Below are positions 1-6,197 of a stretch of 6,942 nucleotides of DNA, in pieces (position 1 is the stretch's first letter; the number at the start of each line of letters is the position of its first letter). The notes under the pieces are model-generated. The model made no database searches. It was not told the origin of the DNA and saw nothing but the letters and a program-made list of their open reading frames with translations. Source of the stretch: an uncultured Actinomycetes bacterium (GTDB lineage Bacteria > Actinomycetota > Thermoleophilia > Miltoncostaeales > Miltoncostaeaceae); contig CALMEC010000413.1 in NCBI GenBank assembly GCA_937862675.1, forward strand, positions 1 to 6,942, written 5' to 3'. The translations under genes were made by a program, and so were the position numbers.

Positions 1-35
1 CGACGCGGGGGGGGGGGGGGGGGGGGGGGGCCCCC
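1..35. other. Left-end homopolymer (G24 then C6), probable artefact
   Basis: Positions 7-30 are 24 consecutive G, followed directly by six C (31-36), with only cgacgc outside the run. The reading frame of the epimerase passes through without a stop but would encode meaningless polyglycine there, so the run is unlikely to be genuine coding sequence. The opposite end carries the matching poly-C, which means that on each strand the 3' end is C-rich. That pattern is what 3' dC tailing of a linear fragment would leave. Trustworthy sequence probably begins around position 36-42. A native G-tract cannot be excluded from sequence alone. Confidence 0.75.
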
Positions 36-386
36 CGCCGCGACTTCGTGTTCATCGCCGACCTCGTCGCCATCGCCACCCGGTTCGCTGAGGAAGGCAC
101 CCCGGGGGGCGTGTGGCACGTCGGGTCCGGCTACGACATCTCCATCGCTGAGATCTACCGCGAGGTGCGGGGTTCCCTCGGCATCCCCGATGAGCCGTTC
201 ACAGTCCAGCCGCGTGGTGAGGACGACGCGGAGACGATCCTCGTCGATCCCACCGCCACGAACGATGCGTTCAGGTGGTGGGCGGATTCCGACCTCGAGT
301 CAGGGATCAGCGCCGCCGTCGCCTGGTACCAGCAGAACGGCGTGTCCGACACGTTCACACACTTGAAGGAGCCCGTCCGCTCATGA
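36..386 (+). CDS. NAD-dependent sugar epimerase/dehydratase, C-terminal part (5' truncated)
   Basis: This is the C-terminal end (about 116 residues) of an extended short-chain dehydrogenase/reductase of the nucleotide-sugar epimerase/dehydratase kind. In that family the missing N-terminal half holds the Rossmann NAD site and the YxxxK catalytic pair, while the part seen here belongs to the sugar-nucleotide-binding lobe. The frame opens with RRDFVFIADLV, matching the family's R-D-F-V-x-V-x-D-L-V block. It continues with GGVWHVGSG (the family's 'YNIGSG' turn), a DPTATNDAFRW segment like the usual DPSKAxxxLGW, and a closing helix ending in AVAWYQQ. A GTG at 48 would be a possible start codon, but it falls inside the conserved block, so the gene really begins left of the window. 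The stop (384-386) overlaps the next ATG by 4 nt. The exact substrate cannot be told from this portion. Confidence 0.82.
   Translation, partial: RRDFVFIADLVAIATRFAEEGTPGGVWHVGSGYDISIAEIYREVRGSLGIPDEPFTVQPRGEDDAETILVDPTATNDAFRWWADSDLESGISAAVAWYQQNGVSDTFTHLKEPVRS
366..371 (+). promoter_or_regulatory. Ribosome binding site for the AsnB-like gene
   Basis: AAGGAG lies 11 nt before the ATG at 383, inside the end of the epimerase gene. Together with the ATGA stop/start overlap it fixes the start at 383, although the same frame is open back to at least 275. Confidence 0.65.
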
Positions 387-1267
387 GTGACCACAATTAC
401 CTCCTCAAGCTGATCATTGACGCCGTCGAGGAGACCATCGAGGGCCACGCTGAGGTTTCCGGCATCGTCGTGTCCGGCGGTTTGGACTCCTCCACGGTCG
501 CGTGCGTGGCCCACCGCCTCGGCTGGGACCTCCCCCTGTTCACCGGCTTCTACGCGGAGCCCGGTTTCAGCGAAGTCCCCTACGCCGAGATGGTCCCCGG
601 TGGCTTCCACCACCTCATCGAGATCCGGCCGGAGGACTTCGTCGAGCACTTCGACGCGATGGCGGCTGCGTTGCGTCCCCCGTATCAGGGGATGGGTGCG
701 TTCGGCCAGTACATGGTCGGCCGGTACATCGCCCAGAACACCCCCGTGAAGCGCGTCCTCTCGGGTGAGGGCAGCGATGAGCTGTTCGGTGGGTACGCCC
801 GCCTCATGGCGGTCGCCGGCCACCCCCTCCCCGACGGGTATGAGAACTACGTCGTCCCCGCCGACTATCCGCGGACGGTTCCGGAGGCGATTCAGTACGA
901 CTACGACCGCCTGCCCGACCTCCTCGCCGTCGATGACCAGTGCATGGCTGCCCACGGTCTGGAGGCCCTGGCGCCGTTCACGGATGAGCGGGTCGTCGCG
1001 TTCGCCCACGGCCTCGGCTACCAGGACCGCATCGGCAAGACGTTCCTGCGTCAGACGGTGCGGGGGTTGGTGCCGGACGCGATCATCGACCGGACCGACA
1101 AGATGGGCTTCCCCGTGCCGCTCGCGAAGTGGGCGGAGTCCAACGGTGACGTCGCGACGTTCATCCACGACCGCATCGGCTTCCTGCCGGACGCGGAGAA
1201 GCCGTGGGACCGCAAGTGGTGGTACGAGATGCTGGAGGCGACCAACCGGGAGCCGGCCGCCGCGTGA
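383..1267 (+). CDS. Asparagine synthetase-like ATP-dependent amidotransferase, synthetase domain only
   Basis: This 294-aa protein matches the C-terminal synthetase domain of AsnB-type asparagine synthetases. These enzymes adenylate a carboxylate with ATP and replace AMP with ammonia. The PP-loop is intact (SGGLDSS, residues 31-37). The second nucleotide/aspartate-site motif LSGEGSDELFGGY is at 126-138, a family-like MAAHGLEALAPFTDERV block at 188-204, and the late RTDKMGFPVPLAKW block at 237-250, as in AsnB paralogues of exopolysaccharide loci. The N-terminal class II glutaminase domain with its Cys at position 1 is absent: the protein begins MSDHNYL. Full-length AsnB is roughly 500-650 aa, so this is about half a protein. 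It must use free ammonia or a separate partner, or have another role. The start is set by the ATGA overlap and ribosome site. Its place between a sugar epimerase and glycosyltransferases suggests amidation of a sugar acid or related glycan precursor, which is inference. True asparagine synthesis is the alternative. Confidence 0.85.
   Translation: MSDHNYLLKLIIDAVEETIEGHAEVSGIVVSGGLDSSTVACVAHRLGWDLPLFTGFYAEPGFSEVPYAEMVPGGFHHLIEIRPEDFVEHFDAMAAALRPPYQGMGAFGQYMVGRYIAQNTPVKRVLSGEGSDELFGGYARLMAVAGHPLPDGYENYVVPADYPRTVPEAIQYDYDRLPDLLAVDDQCMAAHGLEALAPFTDERVVAFAHGLGYQDRIGKTFLRQTVRGLVPDAIIDRTDKMGFPVPLAKWAESNGDVATFIHDRIGFLPDAEKPWDRKWWYEMLEATNREPAAA
1248..1252 (+). promoter_or_regulatory. Ribosome binding site for the tandem glycosyltransferase gene
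   Basis: GGGAG lies 11 nt before the GTG at 1264. It supports GTG 1264, which overlaps the preceding TGA as GTGA, over in-frame codons further upstream that would overlap the AsnB-like gene by about 60 nt. Confidence 0.5.
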
Positions 1268-2580
1268 AGCTCTCCATCTTCATGGCGACGCGGAACAGGC
1301 CGGACCTGTTGCCGCGTGCCATCGAGAGCGTCCTGGCGCAGGACGACGACCGGTGGGAACTCTGCATCCTCGACAACGGCTTCACCGTCCGCACCCTCAT
1401 CCCGGATGACCCCCGCATCGTCTACCACTGGGCGAGCGCGACGGGGCCGGCGGATGCGTTCCAGCAGGCGTTGGAGCTCGCCACCGGGGATGTGGTGATG
1501 CCGATGGGGGATGACGACACCATCGCCCCCCACACGGTCTCCACCGTCCTCGACGGCATCGGGGATGCGGAGTGGGGGTACGCCCAGACCGCGTTCCAGC
1601 GGGACGGCACCACCCTGTTCCTCCTCGGCGCCGAATGGTCGCTCGAGCGGATGCGCGAGGACTACTACCTGGGTGGCGCCGTGTTCTGGCGGCGAAGCCT
1701 CACCGACCGGCTGGGTGGGTTCGACACCGCGTTCGACGGGGCCGCCGACTACGACCTGTACCTCAGGTTCGGCGAGGCGCATACCCCCGTGTTCATCCCG
1801 GAGGTGCTGTACCTGTACAACGACCATCCGGGGACGGACACGAACGTCCAGGCCGCCCGCCAGCGGGATGCGGCTGAGCGGATCCGCCGCCGCGCACGAC
1901 GCCGGACGGTCGGCGTCATCACCCCCTGGATCGGCCACCCGGAACTCCTCCCGGCGTACGCGGCGGCCGTCGAGAGAGCGGACCAGGTGGTCGTCGTGGA
2001 CAACGGCGGCAACGACGACGACTTCTTCTCAAAGTGCCCAGCGCGCTGGATGGTCGCCGAGAACGAAGGTGAAAAGGGGTTCGCTGCCTCGAACAACTGG
2101 GGCGCTTGGCTGATCCAGTTCCTCGACGGTTCGGCCGCCGCCCCGGACATCGTCGTGTTCCTCAACAACGACGTTCAGGCTGACCCGGCGTGGCTCGACG
2201 CGGTCCGTGCCGACGTCCAGAACGGCGCCCTCTACGGACCGTCGATCGGCACCCAAACCCTGAACGGTGTGCCTATCCCTTACGTTGAGGGTTGGTGCAT
2301 CGCCGCCACCCGGGCGACGTGGGAGTCGCTGACGGTCGCGGATGGCGGGTTCCTGGGTCCGTGGGACCAAGAACGCTTCCCGAAGCCGTATTGGGAGGAC
2401 GTCGAACTCAGCCTCCGCGCCATCCGGCGCGGCATCGAACTCCGCCGCGCCCCATGGCCGATCCGCCACATCGGCGGCGTCAGCACCCGCACCGTCCCCG
2501 GAGCGTGGGACGGGTTCAACGACCAACGCTTCCACGTCGAAGCTGACCTCAAAGCGATCATGGAGGGGGCGCCCGCGTGA
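1264..2580 (+). CDS. Tandem two-domain family-2 glycosyltransferase
   Basis: This 438-aa protein contains two consecutive GT-A fold, GT2-type glycosyltransferase domains, expected to move sugars from nucleotide-sugar donors in the cytoplasm. Domain 1 (about 1-215) starts with KLSIFMATRNRPDLLPRAI, has the metal-binding acidic cluster MGDDD (81-85), and carries GGFDTAF plus ADYDLYLRF (151-169), the family's acceptor-side acidic region. Domain 2 (about 215-438) starts at VGVITPWIG, with EKGFAASNNWG (270-280), a VVFLNNDVQADPAWL metal/donor block (297-311), VEGWCIA (341-347), and YWEDVELSLRAIRRG (376-390), the ED/R signature of rhamnosyltransferase-like GT2 enzymes. An Arg-rich linker (about 201-214) joins them. 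No signal peptide or membrane segment is seen. Start GTG 1264 overlaps the previous stop by 4 nt, and the stop overlaps the portal start by 4 nt. The two active sites may add two sugars in sequence, or one domain may be mainly binding. Donor and acceptor are unknown. Confidence 0.85.
   Translation: MKLSIFMATRNRPDLLPRAIESVLAQDDDRWELCILDNGFTVRTLIPDDPRIVYHWASATGPADAFQQALELATGDVVMPMGDDDTIAPHTVSTVLDGIGDAEWGYAQTAFQRDGTTLFLLGAEWSLERMREDYYLGGAVFWRRSLTDRLGGFDTAFDGAADYDLYLRFGEAHTPVFIPEVLYLYNDHPGTDTNVQAARQRDAAERIRRRARRRTVGVITPWIGHPELLPAYAAAVERADQVVVVDNGGNDDDFFSKCPARWMVAENEGEKGFAASNNWGAWLIQFLDGSAAAPDIVVFLNNDVQADPAWLDAVRADVQNGALYGPSIGTQTLNGVPIPYVEGWCIAATRATWESLTVADGGFLGPWDQERFPKPYWEDVELSLRAIRRGIELRRAPWPIRHIGGVSTRTVPGAWDGFNDQRFHVEADLKAIMEGAPA
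2562..2566 (+). promoter_or_regulatory. Ribosome binding site for portal
   Basis: GGAGG lies 10 nt before the GTG at 2577, within the last codons of the glycosyltransferase gene. It supports the unusual GTG start and translational coupling across the cassette/head-gene border. Confidence 0.6.
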
Positions 2581-3827
2581 GCGTCAAGGACTTCTGGAGA
2601 ACGTATTTCAGGGGTCCCGTCCAGCAGCAGCGTGTCGCCGGCGATTGGGGCGACAGCAGCATCCCCTCATGGTCCCGGTCATCCGGCAGCCTCTCGAGCG
2701 GTGGCGTCCTCGTCACCCGGGAGAAGGCGTTGGCGTTGTCGGCGGTGGCGCAGGCGATCCGCCAGCCCGCCGTCCTCGCCGCCGGGTTGCCCCTCGACGT
2801 CTACGACGTCAGCCAGGACCGCAAAACCCGCACCCTCAGCCGCGGGAAGTGGCAGAACCGCCTCCTCGACCAGCCGGACCTGACACGGTCCGGGTTCGAC
2901 TTCTGGTCGGACCTGTTCAGTCACGTCGATGGGTACGGCAACGCCGTCGCCGTGAAGGCGAAGGAACGTGGCCGGGTGGTGGAGTTGATCCTCCTCGACC
3001 CGGAGCGGATCACCGTTGAGGTGGACCCGAAGACCAGGGAGCGGACGTACTGCTTCCACCGCAACGACGGTGGGAAGGTGGAGATCCCCGGTTCCGAGGT
3101 CATCCATGTGCGGGGGTGGGATGACGCGGGCCGCCCGTGGGCGCGGTCCCCCATCGACCGCCACAAGGATGCGTTGGCGAAGACGGCGGGGCGGCAGAAC
3201 TATGTGGAGCGGTACCTCGCGAACGACGCGAGCCCCGGGATGGTGTTCGTGTTCCCCGGCACCGTCAACCGCGAACAGGCCCGCGAGTTCCTGGACGTCT
3301 ACAAGGAGACGCACACCGCCAACCCCGGTGAACCCACCGTGTTGGGTGGGGGGGCGGACATCAAGGACTTCCCGATCACGTTGAAGGACCTGCAGTTCAT
3401 CGAGTCGGAGGAGTTCGCGGTCAGCGACATCGCCCGCATCTTCGACTGGCCGGACTTCCTCCTTGGGGCCCCGACGGACCGCTCGTTCGTCGAGGTGATG
3501 GGGTGGGCGTTGCGGCTCCATGAGGTGCCGCGCCTCCAGCGGGTGGAGGGGGCGTTCGGGGATGATCCCGACCTGTTCGGCGCCGGCTCGAAGTTCCGCC
3601 CCTACTTCGACGTGTCCGAACTGCTGCGTGGCGATGCGGCGACGATGGCGCAGGTGTTCCACCAGCTCCGCCAGGTCGGTGCGATCACCGCGAACGAAGT
3701 TCGCATCCCGCTCGGCTACCCCGCCATCGAAGGCGGCGACGAACTGTTGGCGACCCCTGTCGGAGGCGCACCGAACGACGCGCCCCCCTCCTCCGACCCA
3801 GAGACCACACCCCCTCAGGGCGAGTAG
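2577..3827 (+). CDS. HK97-family phage portal protein
   Basis: This 416-aa protein resembles the HK97/Phage_portal family, whose members form the dodecameric ring at one capsid vertex. DNA enters and leaves through the ring, and terminase and head-tail connectors dock on it. Seen in order: an N-terminal VTREKALALSAVAQAIRQPAV helix and LPLDVYD strand (47-76), a GYGNAV segment (119-124, the family's 'GNAY' position), LDPERITV (140-147), SEVIHVRGW (173-181), an ERYLANDASPGMVF segment (211-224), and the SEEFAVSDIARIFDWPDFLLG helix region (277-297), matching the family's 'IAxxFgvPpxLLG'. The C-terminus (about 393-416) is Pro-rich and probably disordered. Length is near the family's usual 380-430 aa. 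The GTG start overlaps the glycosyltransferase stop as GTGA. The protease gene follows after a 9-nt gap. No terminase gene lies between it and the left edge. Confidence 0.93.
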   Translation: MSVKDFWRTYFRGPVQQQRVAGDWGDSSIPSWSRSSGSLSSGGVLVTREKALALSAVAQAIRQPAVLAAGLPLDVYDVSQDRKTRTLSRGKWQNRLLDQPDLTRSGFDFWSDLFSHVDGYGNAVAVKAKERGRVVELILLDPERITVEVDPKTRERTYCFHRNDGGKVEIPGSEVIHVRGWDDAGRPWARSPIDRHKDALAKTAGRQNYVERYLANDASPGMVFVFPGTVNREQAREFLDVYKETHTANPGEPTVLGGGADIKDFPITLKDLQFIESEEFAVSDIARIFDWPDFLLGAPTDRSFVEVMGWALRLHEVPRLQRVEGAFGDDPDLFGAGSKFRPYFDVSELLRGDAATMAQVFHQLRQVGAITANEVRIPLGYPAIEGGDELLATPVGGAPNDAPPSSDPETTPPQGE

Positions 3828-3831
3828 GAGG
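3826..3831 (+). promoter_or_regulatory. Strong ribosome binding site for prohead protease
   Basis: AGGAGG begins inside the portal TAG stop and sits 5 nt before the ATG at 3837. It is one of the best Shine-Dalgarno matches in the window and fixes that start. Confidence 0.75.
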
Positions 3832-3836
3832 ACCCG

Positions 3837-4598
3837 ATGCCCGACAACCTGCCCGCCACCGAGCGGGAACTTCGTTATGCCGTCGTACCGATCACCGACG
3901 TCAACTTCCGCAACGCGGAGGAGACCGGCGACGACTCCTTCCTCATCGAGGGTTACGCCGCCGTCTTCGACGAGCGGACGACCCTGTACGACGGCCAGTT
4001 CGTCCGGGTGACCGAGGACATCGCACCCGGGGCGTTCGCCAACGTCCTCAGCCGGGCGGACACCCTCGTCCACCTGAACTGGGTTCACAACATGGAGTCG
4101 GCGGTGGCGTCCACGGATGCCCCCGGCCCCATCGGGAAGCTCCACCTCGACGAGGACGAGCGCGGCCTGTTTTTCAAGGCCAAGGTGGACCGGCAGGACC
4201 CGGATGTCCAGCGGATGGCGGCGAAGATGCGCCGCGGCGTTGCGTCGCAGGCTTCCTTCGCTTTCACCATCAAGGACGAGAACAGCGAGACGCGTGACCT
4301 TGAGGGCGGGAAGGTGGAGGACCACTACCGCATCCTCGAAGTCGGCGACCTGTTCGACGTCTGCGTATGCCCGCGCGGCGCATACCAGCAGACGGTCTCC
4401 AGTCTTCGCAGCCTCGCGGCTGCGATCGGTCGCTCCCCGGATTGGGAGGGCCACCAGCGTCGCTCGCAGGATGGCGAGGGCGTGACGGACGTCGCCCCGG
4501 AGGGGGGCGTCCCGGAGTCCAAGCAGCCCACCAAGGCTGCCCTCGCCCGCGCCAAGGCACGCGCGAGGCTCCACATGCTCCCCAAGGAAAACGCATGA
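3837..4598 (+). CDS. HK97-family prohead maturation protease
   Basis: This 253-aa protein fits the HK97 prohead protease family (peptidase U35), a serine protease packaged in the immature head. It removes the capsid protein's delta domain and then digests itself. The start of the domain is seen in DSFLIEGYAAVFDE (33-46, the family's 'GYAAVF' strand). A DIAPGAFANVL segment follows (61-71, matching 'ExixpGAF'). A probable catalytic His is at 84 in LNWVHNMES, with PIGKL (98-102) after it, and a probable catalytic Ser at 140 in SQASFAF, the position usually written 'MSfgF'. The core ends around VCVCPRGAYQQT (175-186). The remaining 65 or so residues are charged and low in hydrophobics, a likely removable tail. 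It lies between portal and capsid, the canonical place, and its stop overlaps the capsid ATG by 4 nt. Assignment of the third catalytic residue is not attempted. Confidence 0.92.
   Translation: MPDNLPATERELRYAVVPITDVNFRNAEETGDDSFLIEGYAAVFDERTTLYDGQFVRVTEDIAPGAFANVLSRADTLVHLNWVHNMESAVASTDAPGPIGKLHLDEDERGLFFKAKVDRQDPDVQRMAAKMRRGVASQASFAFTIKDENSETRDLEGGKVEDHYRILEVGDLFDVCVCPRGAYQQTVSSLRSLAAAIGRSPDWEGHQRRSQDGEGVTDVAPEGGVPESKQPTKAALARAKARARLHMLPKENA
4584..4588 (+). promoter_or_regulatory. Ribosome binding site for major capsid protein
   Basis: AAGGA lies 6 nt before the ATG at 4595, and ATGA joins the protease stop to the capsid start. This rules out the long in-frame extension back to about 4367, which would lie wholly within the protease gene. 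Confidence 0.7.
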
Positions 4599-5968
4599 CC
4601 CCCGAGCAGAAGCAGACCCTCGACGGTCTGCAGAAGAAGTACCGCGAGGCGCTGGACGCCATCGCGGAGGTGGCGGACGACATCGAGGCCGACGACCTGC
4701 AGGCCCTCGAGGACGCCGCCAGCGAGGCGCACGACGAGCTGGAGCGCGTCCAGGCGAACATCGAGGCGAAGGAGCGTGCCGAGAAGGCCCGCGCCGCGAT
4801 GCCGCAGATCGCCGACGCCGAGCCCGCGCCGGAGCGGACGCCCACCATGGGCAACGTCCGCGTCGGCCAGGAGCCGATGACGTACGGCCGTGAGCGCGGC
4901 GGCGCGTCCCGGTCGTTCCTCGGCGACATGGTCGCGGCGAACCTGAACGGCGACCGGGCCGCGGCGGAGCACCTGTACCGCCACGCGAAGGAAGTCGCGA
5001 TCGAGACCCGCGACTCGACGACCACGGACACCACCTCGCTCGGCGAGATGGTCCCCCCGATGTGGCTCGTCTCTGAGTTCGCCGCCATCGCCCGCGCCGG
5101 GCGTCCGCTCGCGAACGCCCTCGGCCCCCGGGACCTCCCCCGCACCGAGCAGATCATCATCCCGAAGGTCACGACTGGCGGTTCCGTCCACTTCCAGACG
5201 TCGCAGAACACCGCGATCGCCGAGCAGGACATGGTGACCGGTGGCACCGCCCAGGCGGTCACCAAGACGATCGCCGGCCAGATCGACACGTCCCTCCAGT
5301 CGGTGGACTGGTCGGCCATCAACATGGTGGACGACTTCTTCCTGCCGGAGCTCGCGTCGCTCCATGCCAACATCTTCGAGCAGTCCATCGGCTACGCGAA
5401 CAACACCAACGGCGCGTGGCAGGGGATCATCGGCACCTCGGGTACGCAGACGGTCACCTACACGTCCGCGTCGCCGACCGCCGGGTCCCTGTACTCGAAG
5501 GTGGCGGACGGCATCCAGCAGATCCACACCAACCGGTTCCTGCCACCGGACCTGATCGTCATGCACCCCCGCCGGTGGGCGGCGCTGCTCGCGGCGTCGG
5601 ACACCACCGGCCGCCCGCTCGTCGTGCCGAGCGCGTCCTACGGGCCAATGAACTCGATGGCCGGCCAGGACGGCGTTCAGTCCGAGGGCTACGTCGGGTC
5701 GATGCAGGGCCTCCCGGTCCTCGTGTCGTCCGCGGCGATCCCGACGAACGACGCGTCAGGCACCACGAACGACGTGGTGCTGATCATGCGGAAGGCGGAC
5801 CTCCGCCTCTGGGAGTCCCCCATCCGCACGCGGGTCCTGCAGGAGGTGCTGGCGCACACCCTCACGGTCCGCATCCAGCTGTTCAACTACTCGGCAACCA
5901 TGTTCGACCGGTACCCGAAGGCGATCTCCGCGATCCGTGGGACCGGATGCTCGACTCCGAGTTTCTGA
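4595..5968 (+). CDS. HK97-fold major capsid protein with N-terminal delta domain
   Basis: This 457-aa protein forms the capsid shell. Residues 1 to about 70 are a highly charged Glu/Ala/Lys-rich coiled coil (MTPEQKQTLDGLQKKYREAL and onward), typical of the scaffolding delta domain cut off by the upstream protease. A Pro/Thr-rich linker with Arg residues (about 71-110) is a plausible cleavage zone. The mature HK97-like part follows: the E-loop/N-arm region around SLGEMVPPMWLVSEFAAIARAG (148-169), the P-domain helix FFLPELASLHANIFEQSIGYAN (248-269), the LPPDLIVMHPRRWAALLAASD stretch (316-336) typical of the A domain, SMQGLPVLVSSAAIP (369-383), and a late IRTRVLQEVLAHTLTVRIQLFNY segment (410-432). 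HK97's own capsid precursor is 385 aa, so this one is somewhat long. It ends 22 nt before a strong hairpin. Confidence 0.93.
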   Translation: MTPEQKQTLDGLQKKYREALDAIAEVADDIEADDLQALEDAASEAHDELERVQANIEAKERAEKARAAMPQIADAEPAPERTPTMGNVRVGQEPMTYGRERGGASRSFLGDMVAANLNGDRAAAEHLYRHAKEVAIETRDSTTTDTTSLGEMVPPMWLVSEFAAIARAGRPLANALGPRDLPRTEQIIIPKVTTGGSVHFQTSQNTAIAEQDMVTGGTAQAVTKTIAGQIDTSLQSVDWSAINMVDDFFLPELASLHANIFEQSIGYANNTNGAWQGIIGTSGTQTVTYTSASPTAGSLYSKVADGIQQIHTNRFLPPDLIVMHPRRWAALLAASDTTGRPLVVPSASYGPMNSMAGQDGVQSEGYVGSMQGLPVLVSSAAIPTNDASGTTNDVVLIMRKADLRLWESPIRTRVLQEVLAHTLTVRIQLFNYSATMFDRYPKAISAIRGTGCSTPSF

Positions 5969-5990
5969 TCTAGGCTCGGACGGAACTACC

Positions 5991-6018
5991 AGCGGGGGGC
6001 CCCTTTCGGCCCCCCGCT
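5991..6018 (+). terminator. GC-rich hairpin after the capsid gene, likely terminator or processing site
   Basis: AGCGGGGGGCC (5991-6001) pairs perfectly with GGCCCCCCGCT (6008-6018) around the 6-nt loop CCTTTC, giving an 11-bp stem made almost wholly of G-C pairs. It begins 22 nt past the capsid stop in a 59-nt intergenic gap. No run of T follows (cccattcccatg), so it is not a classical intrinsic terminator. Stems without a U-tract are commonly proposed as terminators in high-GC actinobacteria, and partial read-through or mRNA stabilisation of the capsid transcript is an alternative. Being nearly palindromic, it could act on both strands, but no convergent gene is present. Confidence 0.7.
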
Positions 6019-6027
6019 CCCATTCCC

Positions 6028-6195
6028 ATGCACAGATCACTCACCTCAAACCATGAGATTGAGCGGCGTATCGCCGCGTTGCGCGCGAGCCTCGACGTCC
6101 TGTCGCCCGATGAGGCGCGAGAGGCGGTCGAGGAGATCGAACTGTTGAAGGCTGCGTTGCGGCAGCCGGCCCACATCAACGCGGAGGTCCGTTAG
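6028..6195 (+). CDS. Small helical protein, 55 aa, unknown function
   Basis: An ATG at 6028 opens a 55-codon frame ending in TAG at 6193-6195. The product begins MHRSLTSNHEIERRIAALRA and continues with alternating hydrophobic and Glu/Arg/Lys residues (residues 9-45), as in an amphipathic helix or short coiled coil. The LSPDEAREAV segment at 25-34 looks like a helix cap. No family is recognised. Support comes from its position exactly filling the gap between capsid hairpin and next gene, its coding-like composition, and a stop 2 nt before the next ATG. Against it, there is no Shine-Dalgarno sequence: upstream is the GC hairpin, only 9 nt away. A later in-frame TTG at 6079 would be an alternative start but also lacks a convincing site. 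A small head-associated or connector-region protein is possible but unproven. Confidence 0.6.
   Translation: MHRSLTSNHEIERRIAALRASLDVLSPDEAREAVEEIELLKAALRQPAHINAEVR
6183..6187 (+). promoter_or_regulatory. Ribosome binding site for the right-end gene
   Basis: GGAGG lies 10 nt before the ATG at 6198, within the last codons of the 55-aa gene, supporting that start. Confidence 0.6.
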
Positions 6196-6197
6196 GT

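Noticed and set aside
1..40. Native hairpin telomere or genome terminus formed by G24 and C6
   Set aside because: The run interrupts a conserved coding frame, and the right end carries a matching C run in truncated coding sequence; a library artefact explains both.
275..382. In-frame upstream extension of the AsnB-like protein
   Set aside because: The extra 36 residues overlap the epimerase in another frame, are Arg-rich and unlike AsnB, and ATG 383 has AAGGAG at suitable spacing.
155..1168. Long minus-strand open frame (337 codons) opposite the epimerase and AsnB-like genes
   Set aside because: Its translation is low-complexity Arg/Val/Glu/Asp-rich with no recognisable motif, and it lies opposite a gene with clear AsnB motifs. 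It is the usual antisense shadow in high-GC DNA.
1264..2580. Phage DNA-base glucosyltransferase (protecting the genome from restriction)
   Set aside because: The protein resembles GT2 polysaccharide/rhamnosyl-type enzymes rather than the T4-like GT-B DNA glucosyltransferases, and no nucleotide-modifying gene is nearby. Not formally excluded.
2679..4574. 631-codon minus-strand open frame opposite portal and protease
   Set aside because: Despite its length it has no domain signature and is antisense to two confidently identified head genes; codon bias in GC-rich genes suppresses stops on the opposite strand.
4367..4594. In-frame N-terminal extension of the capsid protein
   Set aside because: It would lie entirely inside the protease gene in another frame, is Arg/Gly/Pro-rich, and lacks a ribosome site, while ATG 4595 has both a good site and the ATGA overlap.
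4270..5566. Two overlapping minus-strand open frames (372 and 413 codons) opposite the capsid gene
   Set aside because: They overlap each other in different frames, show Ser/Arg- or Gly/Arg/Val-rich shadow composition, and lack motifs; the + strand frame is an HK97 capsid protein.
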